A stretch of 64,000 nt of DNA from Kappaphycus alvarezii (Eukaryota; Rhodophyta; Florideophyceae; Gigartinales; Solieriaceae). The stretch is from positions 434,001 through 498,000 of the forward strand of contig NADL03000605.1 of assembly GCA_002205965.3 (NCBI GenBank), read 5' to 3'. A model generated the notes under the pieces. It had not been told where the DNA came from. It ran no database searches and worked only from the letters and a program-made list of their open reading frames with translations. The translations under genes were made by a program, and so were the position numbers. Of the stretch, positions 1 to 12,083 are shown one piece after another (position 1 is the stretch's first letter; each line of letters starts with the position of its first letter).

Positions 1-1100
1 ATAATTATTCCTTTCCTCAAACGATAAATATCTAATAATTTTTATGACGCATTTTCCTATTCGATCTAAATCTCGGAGATATTTTTATATCGCTCAGTTT
101 GTCTTTCTCTACCATATTATCCCCTAATTTAGACTTGGAGGAGTCATAGAGAACCTTTTTCATTTAAATAAATTTATCTTTCAAAGAAAGAATAAAAGCC
201 ATTGCAGTAGAACAAAGAGTTTTATCCGAGATGATCTTTTCAGGGATATAAAATAGTGTAAATATTTCTTGTTGTGCCAACCAGAGGGCCACCTCGATAG
301 TATCACTCTCAGCTGTGACTAGGAATGGCCACCTATTAAGATGTGCCGCTCGATGGAAAGATCTTTTTGGAGATGGTTACTTTGAATAGACCTTCAAACC
401 CTATTGGAAAGGTTTCTAAAAGTACAAAAGCTGAGAAGCTGAGTTTTTTCTTGTATATACAGAACCCAGTAAATATTTTACAATTTTCCCAGATTTTCAT
501 TCAACTATAAACATCGTTAAGAATATAACATCAGCAAATTCACTTCATAATAAGTTGAATAGTTTTTCGAGGTCTTAAGTGCGTTTCGTGAAAAGTTCGC
601 AAGATCCTCATCTTTTTCTCATTATAGTTCCTAGTTTTTGTACGGTTAGTTGTGTCGGAAGAGTTTCCCATGAGATAATGTAATGATCTTCCTGGTCGAC
701 TATATGGCCTATTATTTGGATTAACTTCCTTGCAGCGAATTAAATAATCAAATATATATTTCACTTGGTGCTCCGCTACCCTATTAGATAAATTTTCACC
801 AAAAATCTTTGCAATTATCACTAGTCATCAATATATACTCTGGAAGATTTAGTTACTTTCAAAACATCATTCATCCTTTTTTCCTGAAATAGGTAGTGCA
901 TCCATAATGCTCAATTGCATCACTTCGAACCTTAAGGTATCAATATTTTTGTAAACGAATTCATATCCTTGTACCGTTCGTCATTCCTTCATTAGCAAGA
1001 GTACCCCTGAGTTGGTGTGAATATATGCCAGTCTTCATGTCTTCGAGAAGTTCCCCGATGTCTGTAATCGGATATTGGCGTAGTATCATTATTTGGTTTC
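1..1100 (-). pseudogene. Decayed Ty3/gypsy pol (RT-RNase H-integrase), element G7
   Basis: Read on the minus strand, this stretch follows the pol order of G3 from RT (about 1,090) through RNase H (about 760) to the integrase core (1-400). Seen directly: an RPGR stretch, as in the RNase H tail of the other copies, and ILRTFHE at the start of the integrase zinc-binding region. Near 210-240 the DNA closely resembles the G3 segment just before its ISD motif. Many stops and deletions leave no usable frame, and much of RT and RNase H is missing. The element runs off the left edge. It is assigned by comparison with copies inside this window, not by database search. Confidence 0.7.
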
Positions 1101-4100
1101 ATTGTAAAAAAAATTGACGCAAATTTTAGAATTTGGAACCTTAGCTACTTGGAATCAAAACAGGAAATGACCTTGGTGACAAATATGTTCCAATATTTCT
1201 ATTCCCGACTATATTGGTACATTTTTAGTATTAATAAGGGCTTAATTTGGCAATCGAAGTCTAGGCCTATGAAAAATCGTTGGAGGAGTTCATTTAAAGA
1301 AAATATCAGTTATAATGGCCACAATAGACGCAATTACAATTTGAAGCTCGATATTCTGTTAAAGAAAAGTCTTCTAACGTGAAAACAAGGTTTGAACTGT
1401 ATAAGTGCATTTAATTAGTCTCCGGTATGTTTAAGGCATACATCAAGCACTTTAGGAGTATACTAAGGATTTAAATGATGATTGCGCACCGTGTTGATAA
1501 TAAAACAATGAAGCCTCCCGAAAATTTCAGTTTGGGTAGGAGTAAAACTCAAATTGATTTCTTTTCAAGGCCACTTTTTTTTGGTGCACTTTTTCGGCTG
1601 GGAAAAGCGTTGAACTTATCTGAATGAAAATAATTAACAGTGAACTGGATCTGGAGCTCGTAAAACGCTGCAACCTGCAATGAGGCGCCGTTCACGCACG
1701 TAATTTCAAAATTAAAGGCTCTGCGACGACCCATAGTGTACTTTCCTCAACTAATTATTCGAGATATTTCACATGTTGTATTGAAAATAGATTAACTACA
1801 CTTGATATATATGTGTTAAAATGGTATTTAGTTACTTTTTAATTATTAATTTGTAGGAGAACTGTAACTTATCAGAAACTCAGAGTCTGAAAAAATGGAG
1901 ATGGAAAGTTCTTGGTAGCTCACTGATCTCGGGAATTAAGTAGCATTATTCCGGATTCCGCGGGAATACTTAATTATGGATTGACCATTTTATGAATCAA
2001 TCCTGCTCTTCTGTCAATAATGGTCCAATGTTGCCTATGGTGGAGTTTTTATTTCGTTCACAGTAATTCCGACTTCGTTGTTATCTTTTTATTCATCGAT
2101 ATTGAGTCAAATAAAATTAAACCGTCTATTTTATTATTAGATATTCGAAAACCAGCAATAATTGGATTTATTTGTCATCAAAACGAAATATTTCGTAGTC
2201 TGTTCCATATTTTATCATCAACAAATGTTTAGGGAAACTAGTCCAGTTTGAACTCGTTCCTAGAAATTTAGAGCAACTTAAGTTACATATAAAACTACAT
2301 CTCGCTCCTCCCTAACACTTTAAAGCATCTATTGAAAAACTTATCACTTCTTCGGAGCTAAATTGAAGTGTAGGAAGACACAATACGCTTTTTCCACGAA
2401 CAATGTTGAGTGGTTTCCAAAAAATTGTTTTCAATCAGAAATTTGAGAGGAAAAATAAAACGTAATTCAATTAACTAATTTTCTGATTTCGTGTGTAGCC
2501 TCAGGGCTAGGATTAAATAGAATACAAGTATCTTCTGATTCACTGCTATGGTACTTTTAATCTTTCCTTTACAATTACGTGGGCCCAGTATAGTTTTAAA
2601 TATGAGCTAACATTGGTTTAAACGAAAATACCCAATTATATCAATGGATAGATGCGTTCCACTCATTACGTATCTACAGTGATTGATGCTAGATTTTCGG
2701 GAGTAAACTTCTAGTTAAGGAACTTGTTTAATTTACCTACATCTATAGAATAAATTTCCCAACGTTACTAAATCAACTTTCAAGCAAATGGTTTATCTTT
2801 ATACCTTTATTCTTTTTCAGCAAACGTTTCCAATACTTTTTGGTATTTTTGAGAGGAGAATATTCGCCAACCAGAGACTGAAAATTAAAATACTTCAAAC
2901 CCCATAAATTATCCTGGCTCAATTTTTAAGTACAGGGAATTTTACGATTTTAAGAGTCTTTCCGAACAATTTATCAAATACTTAATACCTGGAAAAACTC
3001 ATTGATCCGAAAAATTACCGCTGGTACCCTTCCCGATATTTTTCGTTAAAATATTTCCAAAAGAAAAACAATATTTCAATTCAAGATGTAAGTAAGGCTT
3101 TTAGAATTATTCAAAGAATGCAAAAGGGGAAATTACACAACTCATTTCTATACTTCCATATTTCTTTTAACATACATAATTATAAATACTGAAAATTACA
3201 ATGGGAATTCGTCTCTACTATGATGTAATACGCTAGTTTATTGGATTTTTTTCTTTCACGAAAATTTTCTTTACCCTGAAAAGAACTTTTCGCCCATAGT
3301 TTTGCTGATTAGTTCTTTTTCTAAAATGAAACTAAATCTTTACCTCATTGGGAGACCAACAGACACCATGAGAGTATCACTAGACTTGCAAACCAAATAT
3401 TTCTTGTGAGTAACTCACAAGAATTATCACTTGTGTTGTCACAGAATCATTTTATTAAGTTCCAAATGTGTTTTATGTTCCTTTAAACAAATTAATTGTA
3501 GAGCTTTGATTTCATTCGGCTTCTGTAAGACAAATTTCAATAATTTTGCCATTCTCAAATGAATTGCAAGTCTCGCTCAACATCATATCGCAGTTTCATA
3601 TATATTTTAAATGTTCCGAAACGCAATCGAGTCTTGTTAAGATCAGCATCCTATTCTAGGTAATCGTTACAATAAAGCCAGTTTTTGTGCTCTAAATTTA
3701 GTTGTACTTTTACATAAGTGCTGCTTTTATTATATTATGTTTTCATCTGACGGTTATTATTTTTTATATTATTTAATTTTTTATATATGTAAAATTGAAA
3801 TTTGGGAACCAGGATCCAAGAGTATTCATCAAACTAAGAACATTTACTGCACGAAATTTCATCAATTCTAATATTTATTCCATTATGGGATATTATTTAT
3901 CGATTTTAGCAGTTTTTGCAGTCTGAACTAGTTCAACTTGTAAAAAGATTAACTAAAATAGTATTAAACCCTCATAAGAGTGAAACTGGTGCAAGTTTGT
4001 TCCCAATTATGTTTCATAAATTTAGAAATATTTTGCGCACTCTTCTTCCTTTCTCCAAGAAAGATTATAATCTACTAGAATAAACTTTAGGAACTGTAAG

Positions 4101-5300
4101 TCGATGGGAAGGACTAAAGATTCATTCAAGGGGTACCAAATAGTAAAACTCATATGAGTGATTCAGTGGCTTCAAAACTTTTTTTCTCATTTCCAAAAAT
4201 ATTCGTGCACAACAGATTTCAATTTCATTCGCACCATTAATTCATTTTATGAAAATTTTGCAAACTTATCGAATCAACACTCTTTTCACTACTTTAACTC
4301 TAAATTATATCATTTTTATGGTGAATAGCAAAGTTTTGTTCTGAAGTGATTATTATTTTTTTATTCTTACCAACTTCACCAAAAGGTCAACATTTTTCCT
4401 GAATTCATAAAAACAAATATCATATATTGCATTCAAGATGTGTACGCTATGGACTTAGAGCAAAATATAGTTTTTAAGTACAAGTATGATGTATTAATAG
4501 AAAACATATCAAGAAGTAAATCATTCCCTTTTCATCCGTTCAGTTTACATAGTATAATCGAAGGCAGTTTCTTGAAGCTGAAAATTTGTCTTCTCCACGA
4601 TATCACTATATTTCTATTTAATGCTATACCGTATTTATCTTGATGAGTCTTGACTTGGAAGATGATTTCAAAATGTATAGGATGAGTTTAAAGCGAGCAC
4701 ATGTATTGAACATGCTATTTATAAAAGTATATATTGGTCCAAATTCGTTAAAGACATTGTAGAGACTTGAAGTTGTTCTTAAATTCATTTCTTGGATGTT
4801 TACATTATTTTTAATTTTTTTTGTTGCATACATAATGTAATTCTGAAAATCAATTAAAAAAAGATTCTTGGCTGTTATCTATTCTTTTGTATCGAAAAAA
4901 TTTTGCTGAGGTTTTAATTTGATTTGAACTAAAATGCAAAAACATTTTTCCATCAGCATTTCCACACATACATACAATGTATAGGTAACTACATATTTTG
5001 GCTCCATATTTCTGAATTTACTGTGATACAGAAGAGAGCAAAAGTAAGATAAATCATCGCTTTAGATTCTAGACATTCTCTTACCTTTTAATCCATACAA
5101 ACAGGTAAATTTACTTCACAGCTTCTATTTTCTGACTTTCTTTGTCTGTAATCATAATTCTTCAGAATGGTTCCATTCCTGATATCACTAAGAAATATTT
5201 CAGTTTTTTTATGATCAATTGCACTTAGATGCATCGTCTCTAGTCTTTGGAAATGTCGAACTAGCCTAAGAGTACCACACATGGGTACACCCTAAATGAA
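1101..5300. other. AT-rich intergenic DNA, no recognisable gene
   Basis: About 4.2 kb with frequent poly-A and poly-T runs. The open frames are all under 80 codons with no recognisable motif and no splice-linked exons. The right part of the decayed gypsy G7 may continue a few hundred bases here, but I could not align it with gag. Nothing else is supported. Confidence 0.5.
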
Positions 5301-6415
5301 CATATTGTTTTATGTGTCCATTTTTCTTGTCAGCCTTTTCCTTGCCGTCTTTGCATGCACTGAGTGTATGGATGTTGATGAAGAGGAGGAACCTTTCGTC
5401 TCTGCTTTTTTTTGTGAAGGAAGGTAACTGGATGCTCTAATTAAATAATTGGGTAAACGGGGTATAACAATATACTTATTTTTCCTTATTAAGGCGATAG
5501 AGGCCTAATTTGGGTAGCCAATGATATTCCCTGAGGACAGAGTTAATTTACAGCGGGTAGTGCAGAGATTGGGAGCCCCATTTGTCTTCATTTAAGCCAT
5601 GTCTGAAGATTATAGTATAGTACGGGTAACGAAGCACTTTTACCGAATAAAACGTTGGTGGTAGCTCCTTCAACATGCAAGTTGAGTTGAGGGTGATAAT
5701 CAACGCGAAGTTTCGTTGAAGGGGAATGGCGATTATCCGAGAGTATTGATCTAGGGCTCGGCTGGCTACCGATCGCACCACTTCCCTGATCGAGGGAAGC
5801 GCATCGGGTTGACCCCCTCCGAGCCTGGAGATAGGAACCGAGGCGATCCTATTCCTACCAGGCTACCCAGATATAACGCCCTGGTATCCTCGTAGCATGT
5901 CAGCCTGAGCTGCGTTCAAGCTCTTCAGTGGGTTAAAGGTTCTAATTCCTAGGTGAGAACTGACAAGGGGTCACTGGGTGTAGGAAAGTAACATCGAAGA
6001 ACCCGGAGCACCCAGATGCCGCCGTTGCCTTGGATTTTCCGCCTCGTCCAGTGATCCCCGTACGATCACGAATCTATAGCATGAGGGGGGGAATTGGGGT
6101 GCTTTACTGATTAGGGATACAGAACGGCCACTTATGGAAGACTGGGTAGGGCAGCACTTTGTAGTACAGAGTCTGAAAATGAGGCAGGATGCCTTGTTCC
6201 AAAGTTTTGTGAGGAGAATCGTCAATTTCTTTTCTCGGATAGTCGTTTACACGGCGGTTCATCAGTTGTGCTATGGAAACGGGCCGATACCACCTAGGAA
6301 AGAGAGGTCCATCTTTCAAGCTAGGACCCAAATACAGAGCCAATGTCGGATAAAAGAGCCAAATTTTCGGCATTCTAGAAAAACGCAAAGAATCTCATTG
6401 ACCCCACGCGCTCAA

Positions 6416-6475
6416 AAAGGGGGAAAATGTTTGGATGTTTTACTCATGAAAGATATACTTCATCTATCCTAAGGT
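6416..6475 (+). repeat. Dispersed motif, copy 1
   Basis: A purine-rich run (AGGGGGAAAATG) leads into TTTGGATGTTTTACTCATGA and then AAGATATAC. It matches seven other copies in the window sharing the pattern GGGG-rich, TTTGGGTGTTTTA, TTGAAAGATAT. Confidence 0.5.
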
Positions 6476-6738
6476 GTTCCAGACAACCACAATCGGCTCA
6501 AAAAGATATGCCGACACAATAACGGAGAAGGGACTGCGACACCTAAAAGGCCGCCTCAAAATGCCCTTTCATCGCCGAATCTGTTCAGAAAGAGAGCCTT
6601 TTTCCGTATATTCAAATATTTAAACGTTTCTCTTTCATCACAATAGTGAACTAGGGGCATTTGGTCCATGAAAATAGACACGACGCCGTTCACTCGCACC
6701 TCCTCAGGCCCAATTCTAGAATAGGCGAACTGTTTAAT

Positions 6739-6785
6739 GGGGGAGTTTTGGGTGTTTTTATTGTTGGGAGATATATTCGATCTTT
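6739..6785 (+). repeat. Dispersed motif, copy 2
   Basis: GGGGGAGTTTTGGGTGTTTT is followed by TATTGTTGGGAGATATATTC. It is closest to the copy at 33,134-33,184, including the following ATTCGATCT. Confidence 0.55.
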
Positions 6786-7599
6786 TCTAAAGTTTTCGAG
6801 ACAAGCAAAATCGACCTGGTTTAATTGCTTTACTCTTGGCACATGTGTTCGACTCGACCCCAATGATAAAATCGAAACACAGGTCAGATGGACACTGAAA
6901 CCAAGTTACGCAGTATCCAATATACAGTATCTACGCTCTGGTACAAATTTACTGGGTACCCACATATCTACCACAGTAAATTAACCCCCCATTTCAGTAC
7001 CCAAATTGACAAATACTGTACGTGGGATGTTCACAGTTACGCAGTTGAAGTGCCCGCCACAGTAGTCCCCGCAAACGCTCAAGGTCCGCTTCGCACATCC
7101 TCTTTAGTTACCGTTGAAAGCCTCTGGTACCCCGCCTAGTGTATCTTTTTGGCACTTGCTAAAATCAAGTCAGTTGAGAAACAGTCCAGAAACTTTGTGG
7201 CGTAAGGAGATAAAATTCTTCCGGTACACCAGCCTTTGCTAATTTTTTTCATTTTTGTGCAAGTAACGTTACACAGGTCCCCGTCTAGCCCCCGTCTAGC
7301 CCCCGTCTTGTTTCCGCTCCGACCATTATTTTTTTCAATTTGATTCCAAATCGGAACAAGCAATCCACAAGAGTGAAACTAAGGCTCTGAACTGCACCCT
7401 TGATCAATTCCTATAAATGAATTCCAACCAATTGAGGCGCTGGCGATATCCCCTCACCATCCCTGCTCAAAAAATATTCCTTCAATCTTCCCAGCCCCAC
7501 AGCTCAATCTCTATTCAAAAAAAACCTTCCTTCAATCCTCCCAACGCCCCAAGTCAATCTCTATTTTAATAAAACCAACAGAAGTTGTAATACAGAAAA

Positions 7600-8945
7600 T
7601 GGTCCTCCCTACATGCAGTCCAGCAACTTACAACGATCCCGCCCCTAACTTCGCTCACCGTCCTTTCCAAGTTTGCCTCCCATCCTCCCTAGATATTTTA
7701 ATACTGCATCTTTTCCTCCAAATTAGCGTTTTTCGTCTTTTTTAGTCTACCTTCTTCATCAAACTCACTCCTTATGTAGAAATTTCTTGCAAATGCGCTA
7801 CTGCAGTTTCGATTTTAACTTTTTAGTAACAACTCCAGTCCGCCTCTAAGGTGTACTTGAACCCATTTTGCCCAACTTTTTTTGAGATCCATCGACCCCT
7901 ACACACACTAAACTCCCCCTCACACCCTCTACCCTCCGTCCACAATCATTTACAACCAAAATGAACAACCTTCGACCCTCCGCCCCCATCACCAAAAACC
8001 GCCCCTCTCGCCCCTTAAACGGCCTTGCGCTCGCAGCATATGGCCTGACGGACGCAGACGACTACCCGCGAAGCCAGAATAGGACTAAAATAATCGAGTT
8101 CGTCCGCAAACTCTTCGTCGAGGATGAGGCCGAGGAGGTACCTGAGGGGCAGGAGTGGGAAGTGGAGGGGGAGCTGAGGAGACCTTCGAGGAGTGTACAG
8201 CCCCGGAATTGGTCTACGAGGTTCATGATGAGGAGTATGAGGAGGACGAGAAGAATGAGGAGAATGTCGAGGACGAGGACGAGGAGGATGACGGGCAGGG
8301 AGGCATGGGAGTGTTGGAATGGTGGAATGTATGGAACAAGTCGTACCGACGATAGAACCGGATGGGGATATCTTTAGTAGTTTAGATACCTCCCAGGAGG
8401 AAATAGATAGTTATGAGCCGTTCGCAGGTATTTGTGGGGACTGCTTGGGCAACATGAATATTTTAGAGGAGTTTTTTGTATCTGATTTAGAGAATGGGAA
8501 ATGAGAGAACCATGCTGATTGTTAGTTTCTTAGGTATCTTTTTTTGAGAGTATATCCTCCACACAAAGTGTTTTTATGCATTTTCTGGTATCTTCTGTAG
8601 TTTTGTTCGGACTTACGGGTAGCCGAAAGTCTATAGAAGGTGAGTAAACTGCTTCCTCATGGAGAAGTCAAGCAAGTTGGTAGACAACTTCAAGTCAAGT
8701 CCCGAGTAGTAGGAAGTTCAGAGTCGACTCCAAACCCAAGAAACATTTTTCCTACGCTGGTCGCAGAGCATCAGTGGTAGATCCTGCCCCTTCCATAATT
8801 GCTTGTAGCCCTCTCAACTCTCTTCCATATACACTCCTTTTTTTTCGTTCAACCATACCAGGGTAGCACTTTTGTCGCTTGCAACACCTTCTTCCTGGGG
8901 TAATAGGTTCTGAGTATCTCTCCTTTCGACGACTTACCCCTATCA
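7600..8945 (+). mobile_element. 5' LTR of gypsy G1
   Basis: The right end is exact: the sequence ends ...TTACCCCTATCA at 8,945 and the primer-binding site follows. The 3' part (8,600-8,945) matches the LTR ends of G2, G3 and the solo LTR closely, including shared blocks CAAGTTGG and AGTCAAGTCCCGAGTAGTA. The left end is uncertain because the upstream promoter region is diverged from the TATTTAAAG-type LTRs. The acidic reading frame lies inside. Confidence 0.65.
7961..8504 (+). pseudogene. LTR-encoded acidic ORF, copy A1 (two frameshifts)
   Basis: This is a member of the family found in each sufficiently complete LTR of this gypsy lineage. The N-terminus is basic and Pro/Arg-rich and leads into RPLNGLALAAYG, the equivalent of PLNALxLMA in other copies. 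A long Glu/Asp run follows (about 8,120-8,290, two frames). The conserved C-terminus has VVPTIEPDGDIFSSLD, SQEEI and GNMNILEEF. Three frames must be joined to follow the similarity, so this copy is broken. The ATG was chosen by alignment with A2 and A5. The function is unknown. No signal peptide or membrane segment is seen. Confidence 0.7.
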
Positions 8946-8947
8946 TT

Positions 8948-8961
8948 TGGTACTCTTGTGG
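8948..8961 (+). other. Primer-binding site of G1
   Basis: TGGTACTCTTGTGG starts two bases after the LTR end. The same 14 bases sit at the same place in G2 and G3. This is the position where a tRNA 3' end primes minus-strand synthesis in LTR elements; I did not assign the tRNA. Confidence 0.75.
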
Positions 8962-9034
8962 ATGGGGTTGCAGCCGAGGAATTCGAGTTGAACAGTATTA
9001 GGGAAAACTTCGAGGGGATTACTTTTCTGTAATC

Positions 9035-10440
9035 ATGGATCTCAACGCTGCTCGTATAACGTTCACATGGGGCAAGAATGAAGACGTTGAGAAGTTTCTG
9101 TATACATATGTCAACGTTGTGATGCGTGAGAAGAGCGATGAAGAGAAGGCCGAAAGTATCCTCGCCTATCTTCATGGTACGCAAAGCACAAATATAAGGC
9201 CAAGTTTATCAACGGGTGGTCTCTTAACGGGAATGGGCGTAACTTTGGTGAGGTATTTGAGTGGCTTGTGAAAGGATATGCGAAGGAGGTAGAGAAAGAT
9301 GAGATGATTCGTACCGTCATAGAGGCCCGGCTCAACTTAGAGAATCTGTTAAGCCCATTGGTTTACTTGTGTGATCTCTATGGAAAGGCTGGGTTCAACG
9401 CCCAAGCCAAGTACGGAGTGCTGCGTAAGGCGGCGATGGGGGACAAGCGGCTCTCTTATTTCCTACTCATCAAGGGCCCTCACACTTTTAGTGAACTGAA
9501 GGGTACTATAGTAGAATTTGTCAAAAACTCGGAGACATTTCAGTTACTGAGTGAGGTACCGAGAGAAACCCGTACATCGATGTCTATTGTACATCCTGAA
9601 AAGAATTACCAGAGGCCGGCTACTAGTGCAGCGGCATTAGAATCTGTCAGGAGCGATGTCAAAAACTTGGAAGAAAGGCTGGAAACTCGATTCGATAATC
9701 GACTTGACATGATAACCTCGCAGTTGGAAAGCCTTACTCTTACCATCAAGAAGAACCAGTCTATGGCCCCTAAGACCGCCGAAGTCTGCTCCTATTGTCA
9801 CAAGCCTGGACACTTTGCAAATAAATGTCCTGATAATCCACATAGAAACACTCGTTGTGGAAATTGCGGACGATATGGGCATCATGAAAGTAAATGCTGG
9901 TCTAAAGACAACAGAAGAGCGAATTTATCGGACGCGAGGAGCGAGTCAGGACCAGAGATGAAAATCTTACAAAAAAGAAAGGATCAAAGGTTGACGGATG
10001 CCGGTAACGTATCCATCGCTGAAGAAATCAGTCAAGTCAATGTGACAACAAGGGATGGGGAAGGGAACATTTTATAGAAAAAACCTAGGCCAGATTATGA
10101 AATGCTGAAACATATCCCAGCACCTGTATCTCCACGGACCAAGAGGTCTTATCAAGTTGTTCCAGGAGTGGAAGTAACTCCGGCCGAGAAGACGAAAAAG
10201 TGTAAGAAAGTTAAGAGTATCCCGAAGGACGTACTAGAGTATGTGAAGAAGTACAATTTGGTGGCTGAGCTTGCACCGGACCCAACTGGGATAACGTTTT
10301 ATCAACTTTTGAGGGGTGACACAGAGGATGCGATAAAAGAACTCGAAAAATTATCAGGTCTAGTAGGTCCGCTAAGGGTAAGAAACTGTTTCCTAATTCG
10401 GCCTCGACAGGAACAAAACGTCTTAAGCTGGTACCAGTCA
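9035..10440 (+). pseudogene. gag: gag of gypsy G1
   Basis: The start is MDLNAARITF, shared with G3. A capsid-like helical region follows, then a coiled-coil-like stretch (residues about 190-240). Two CCHC zinc knuckles (CX2CX4HX4C) lie near 9,790-9,900: CSYCHKPGHFANKC and CGNCGRYGHHESKC. A one-base deletion near 9,178, relative to G3, shifts the frame. A TAG at 10,075 replaces the serine codon seen in the other copies. The tail (10,100-10,440) is basic, then resembles the proline/lysine-rich spacer before protease in G2 and G3, with another frameshift near 10,370. In Ty3/gypsy elements gag forms the particle and packages RNA. Confidence 0.88.
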
Positions 10441-10442
10441 AA

Positions 10443-12065
10443 GTGTTGGGAATGAAAAACCAAGCTTTTTTCGATTCGAGCGCTGTTCCAAACCTCTTTT
10501 CAGAAAGTTTGGTGACAGATATAGGTCTCGAAATTATTCCAACTACTCGAAGAATAACTGTGGCGAATGGAACCGTATCAAAATTCATGGGCACTGTTGA
10601 CAAGTTTTCCGTGTTTTTTTGGGACTGTAAAGTTGAAGTAGACTTTCTTGTCATGCCTGATCTCCCTTTCGATGTAATTATTGGCTGCCCTACCATGGAA
10701 AGACGAGATAAATGCATTTACTTGGGCAACCAAATCGTTTCAGTTAATATTGACGGCAGAACCGTGAAGATGCCCCTGGATTTCGACAAAAGCACATCCG
10801 GAAGATTTAAAAGAAACGGACAGCGAAGATTTCACTTCTATCTATGGCAGCGAAGATTCAGAACCAATAAACACTTTCGGAAGCGGAAAAGGGTACGCTC
10901 GAGGAATAATGAACACGGCATGGGATGATCATGATTCTGGGTTTGAAACAGATGAAGACTGGAATTCTAGAGTATGTTTGAGAGCTGAATGTATTTCTTT
11001 CTGCGATAATGTCGAATCAAAGGACGGCATTCAGAGCATGAAAGAAGATTACATTTCCAAAGAAAACAAGAATATGTCGAATTCCATATCTGAAGATGTG
11101 AGCACACCGGAAGAGGTCCTTCAAAATTTGAAGGGTGAGGTTCAAGAAGGAGACCAACGTCAGATGGAATAAATTCAAGAAAAAGTACAGCAACTTCCCG
11201 CGCCCGCCTCAATGAAAATATCCGACATGTTAACATCTTCCGAAGTAATTGCATGGAGCGTTTCAGATCTAAGACAAGCAAGTGTACCGGTCACTCACTC
11301 ATTTGAACTCATCGATGCTCAACCAGTTTACCACAGGCCTAGAAGTCAAACGCCAAAATATGACCAATTTATCTCAGAGAATGTTACTAGAATTCTGGAA
11401 AATGATATAATTCAGCCAGTTTCATCCCCATGGTCATTTCCAGTTGTGGTAGCACCAAAGAAGGATAAAAAACCTTGCCTTTGCGTCGATTACCGACAAC
11501 TGAACCAGAAAATGATTCCCGATCGATTTCCGATTCCAAATATGGAGAAAATCCTCGAGGACTTGAAGGACGGGAGATAATTCACATCAATTGACCTCTA
11601 TACTGGCTATTCGCAGATTCCATTGGATAAAAAATGTAAGGAAAAAACAACTTTTACCAGCAAAGCCGGTACCTTCAGGTTCGAAGTGATGCCTTTTGGT
11701 CTCAGAAATGCACCAGCTACATTCCAAAGAATGATGAACGAGGTTTTGAAAGGACTTCCATTTGCAAGAGTTTATATCGATGATGTGTTAATATTCTCGA
11801 AAAACTTGGGTCAGCACATATCGCATGTCAAGACAGTGGTGGAAAGGATATCTGTATACAGCCTGAAAATTAAGTTGAGCAAATGCTTCTTTGCGAAAAC
11901 TTATATCCAACTACTCGGTCACATCGTCGATCAAGAGGGAATGAAATTGGATCCAGAGAAAACGAAAAAAACCAAGTTGGCACCAAGGCCCGCTTCAAAG
12001 ACGGAGGTTCGAAGCATCTTAGGACTGGCCTCATATTACAGAAGATTTATCAAAGATTTCGCCAT
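10443..12065 (+). pseudogene. pol: pol of gypsy G1 (protease, RT; truncated)
   Basis: Protease: FDSSAVPNLFSE, where G2 and G3 have DSG, so the active-site glycine is lost. A flap-like IIGCPTME motif follows. RT: the N-terminal portion begins about 11,212, with WSFPVVVAPKKD and VDYRQLNQ; YIDDVLIFSK (near 11,780) is the intact catalytic box. A TAA at 11,578 differs from the TAT of G3 by one base and interrupts RT in the same frame. Similarity stops after RRFIKDFA at 12,065, before RNase H and integrase, where a deletion has joined pol to the LTR end. Confidence 0.88.
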
Positions 12066-12083
12066 GACGATTTACCCCTATCA
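12066..12083 (+). mobile_element. LTR-end scar closing G1
   Basis: GACGATTTACCCCTATCA matches the terminal bases of this LTR family (compare 35,209-35,226, one base different, and 8,928-8,945). It directly follows the pol break, so the 3' half of pol, the 3' ORF and nearly all of the 3' LTR are missing. The flanking DNA starts GAATTCG. Confidence 0.65.

Larger units (their letters stand above)
5301..7600. other. Unassigned mixed-composition region
   Basis: This stretch is less AT-rich than its left neighbour. Overlapping frames of about 85-112 codons lie on both strands at 5,971-6,472, none with a motif I recognise. It holds two plus-strand copies of the dispersed G-rich/T-rich motif (about 6,416-6,475 and 6,739-6,785). 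At 7,277-7,310 a CCCGTCTAGC-type unit is repeated three times. It may be a worn-out transposon, but no family can be named. Confidence 0.4.

Noticed and set aside
7961-8504. Acidic ORF as a captured host nucleosome or acidic-patch protein
   Set aside because: The Glu/Asp run alone is low complexity; the conserved ends match nothing I can name, so no function is assigned.
8637-8646. Splice donor GGTGAGTA in the G1 LTR
   Set aside because: The GT is lost in the solo LTR and in the G3 and G5 LTRs at the aligned position, so it is not a lineage feature.
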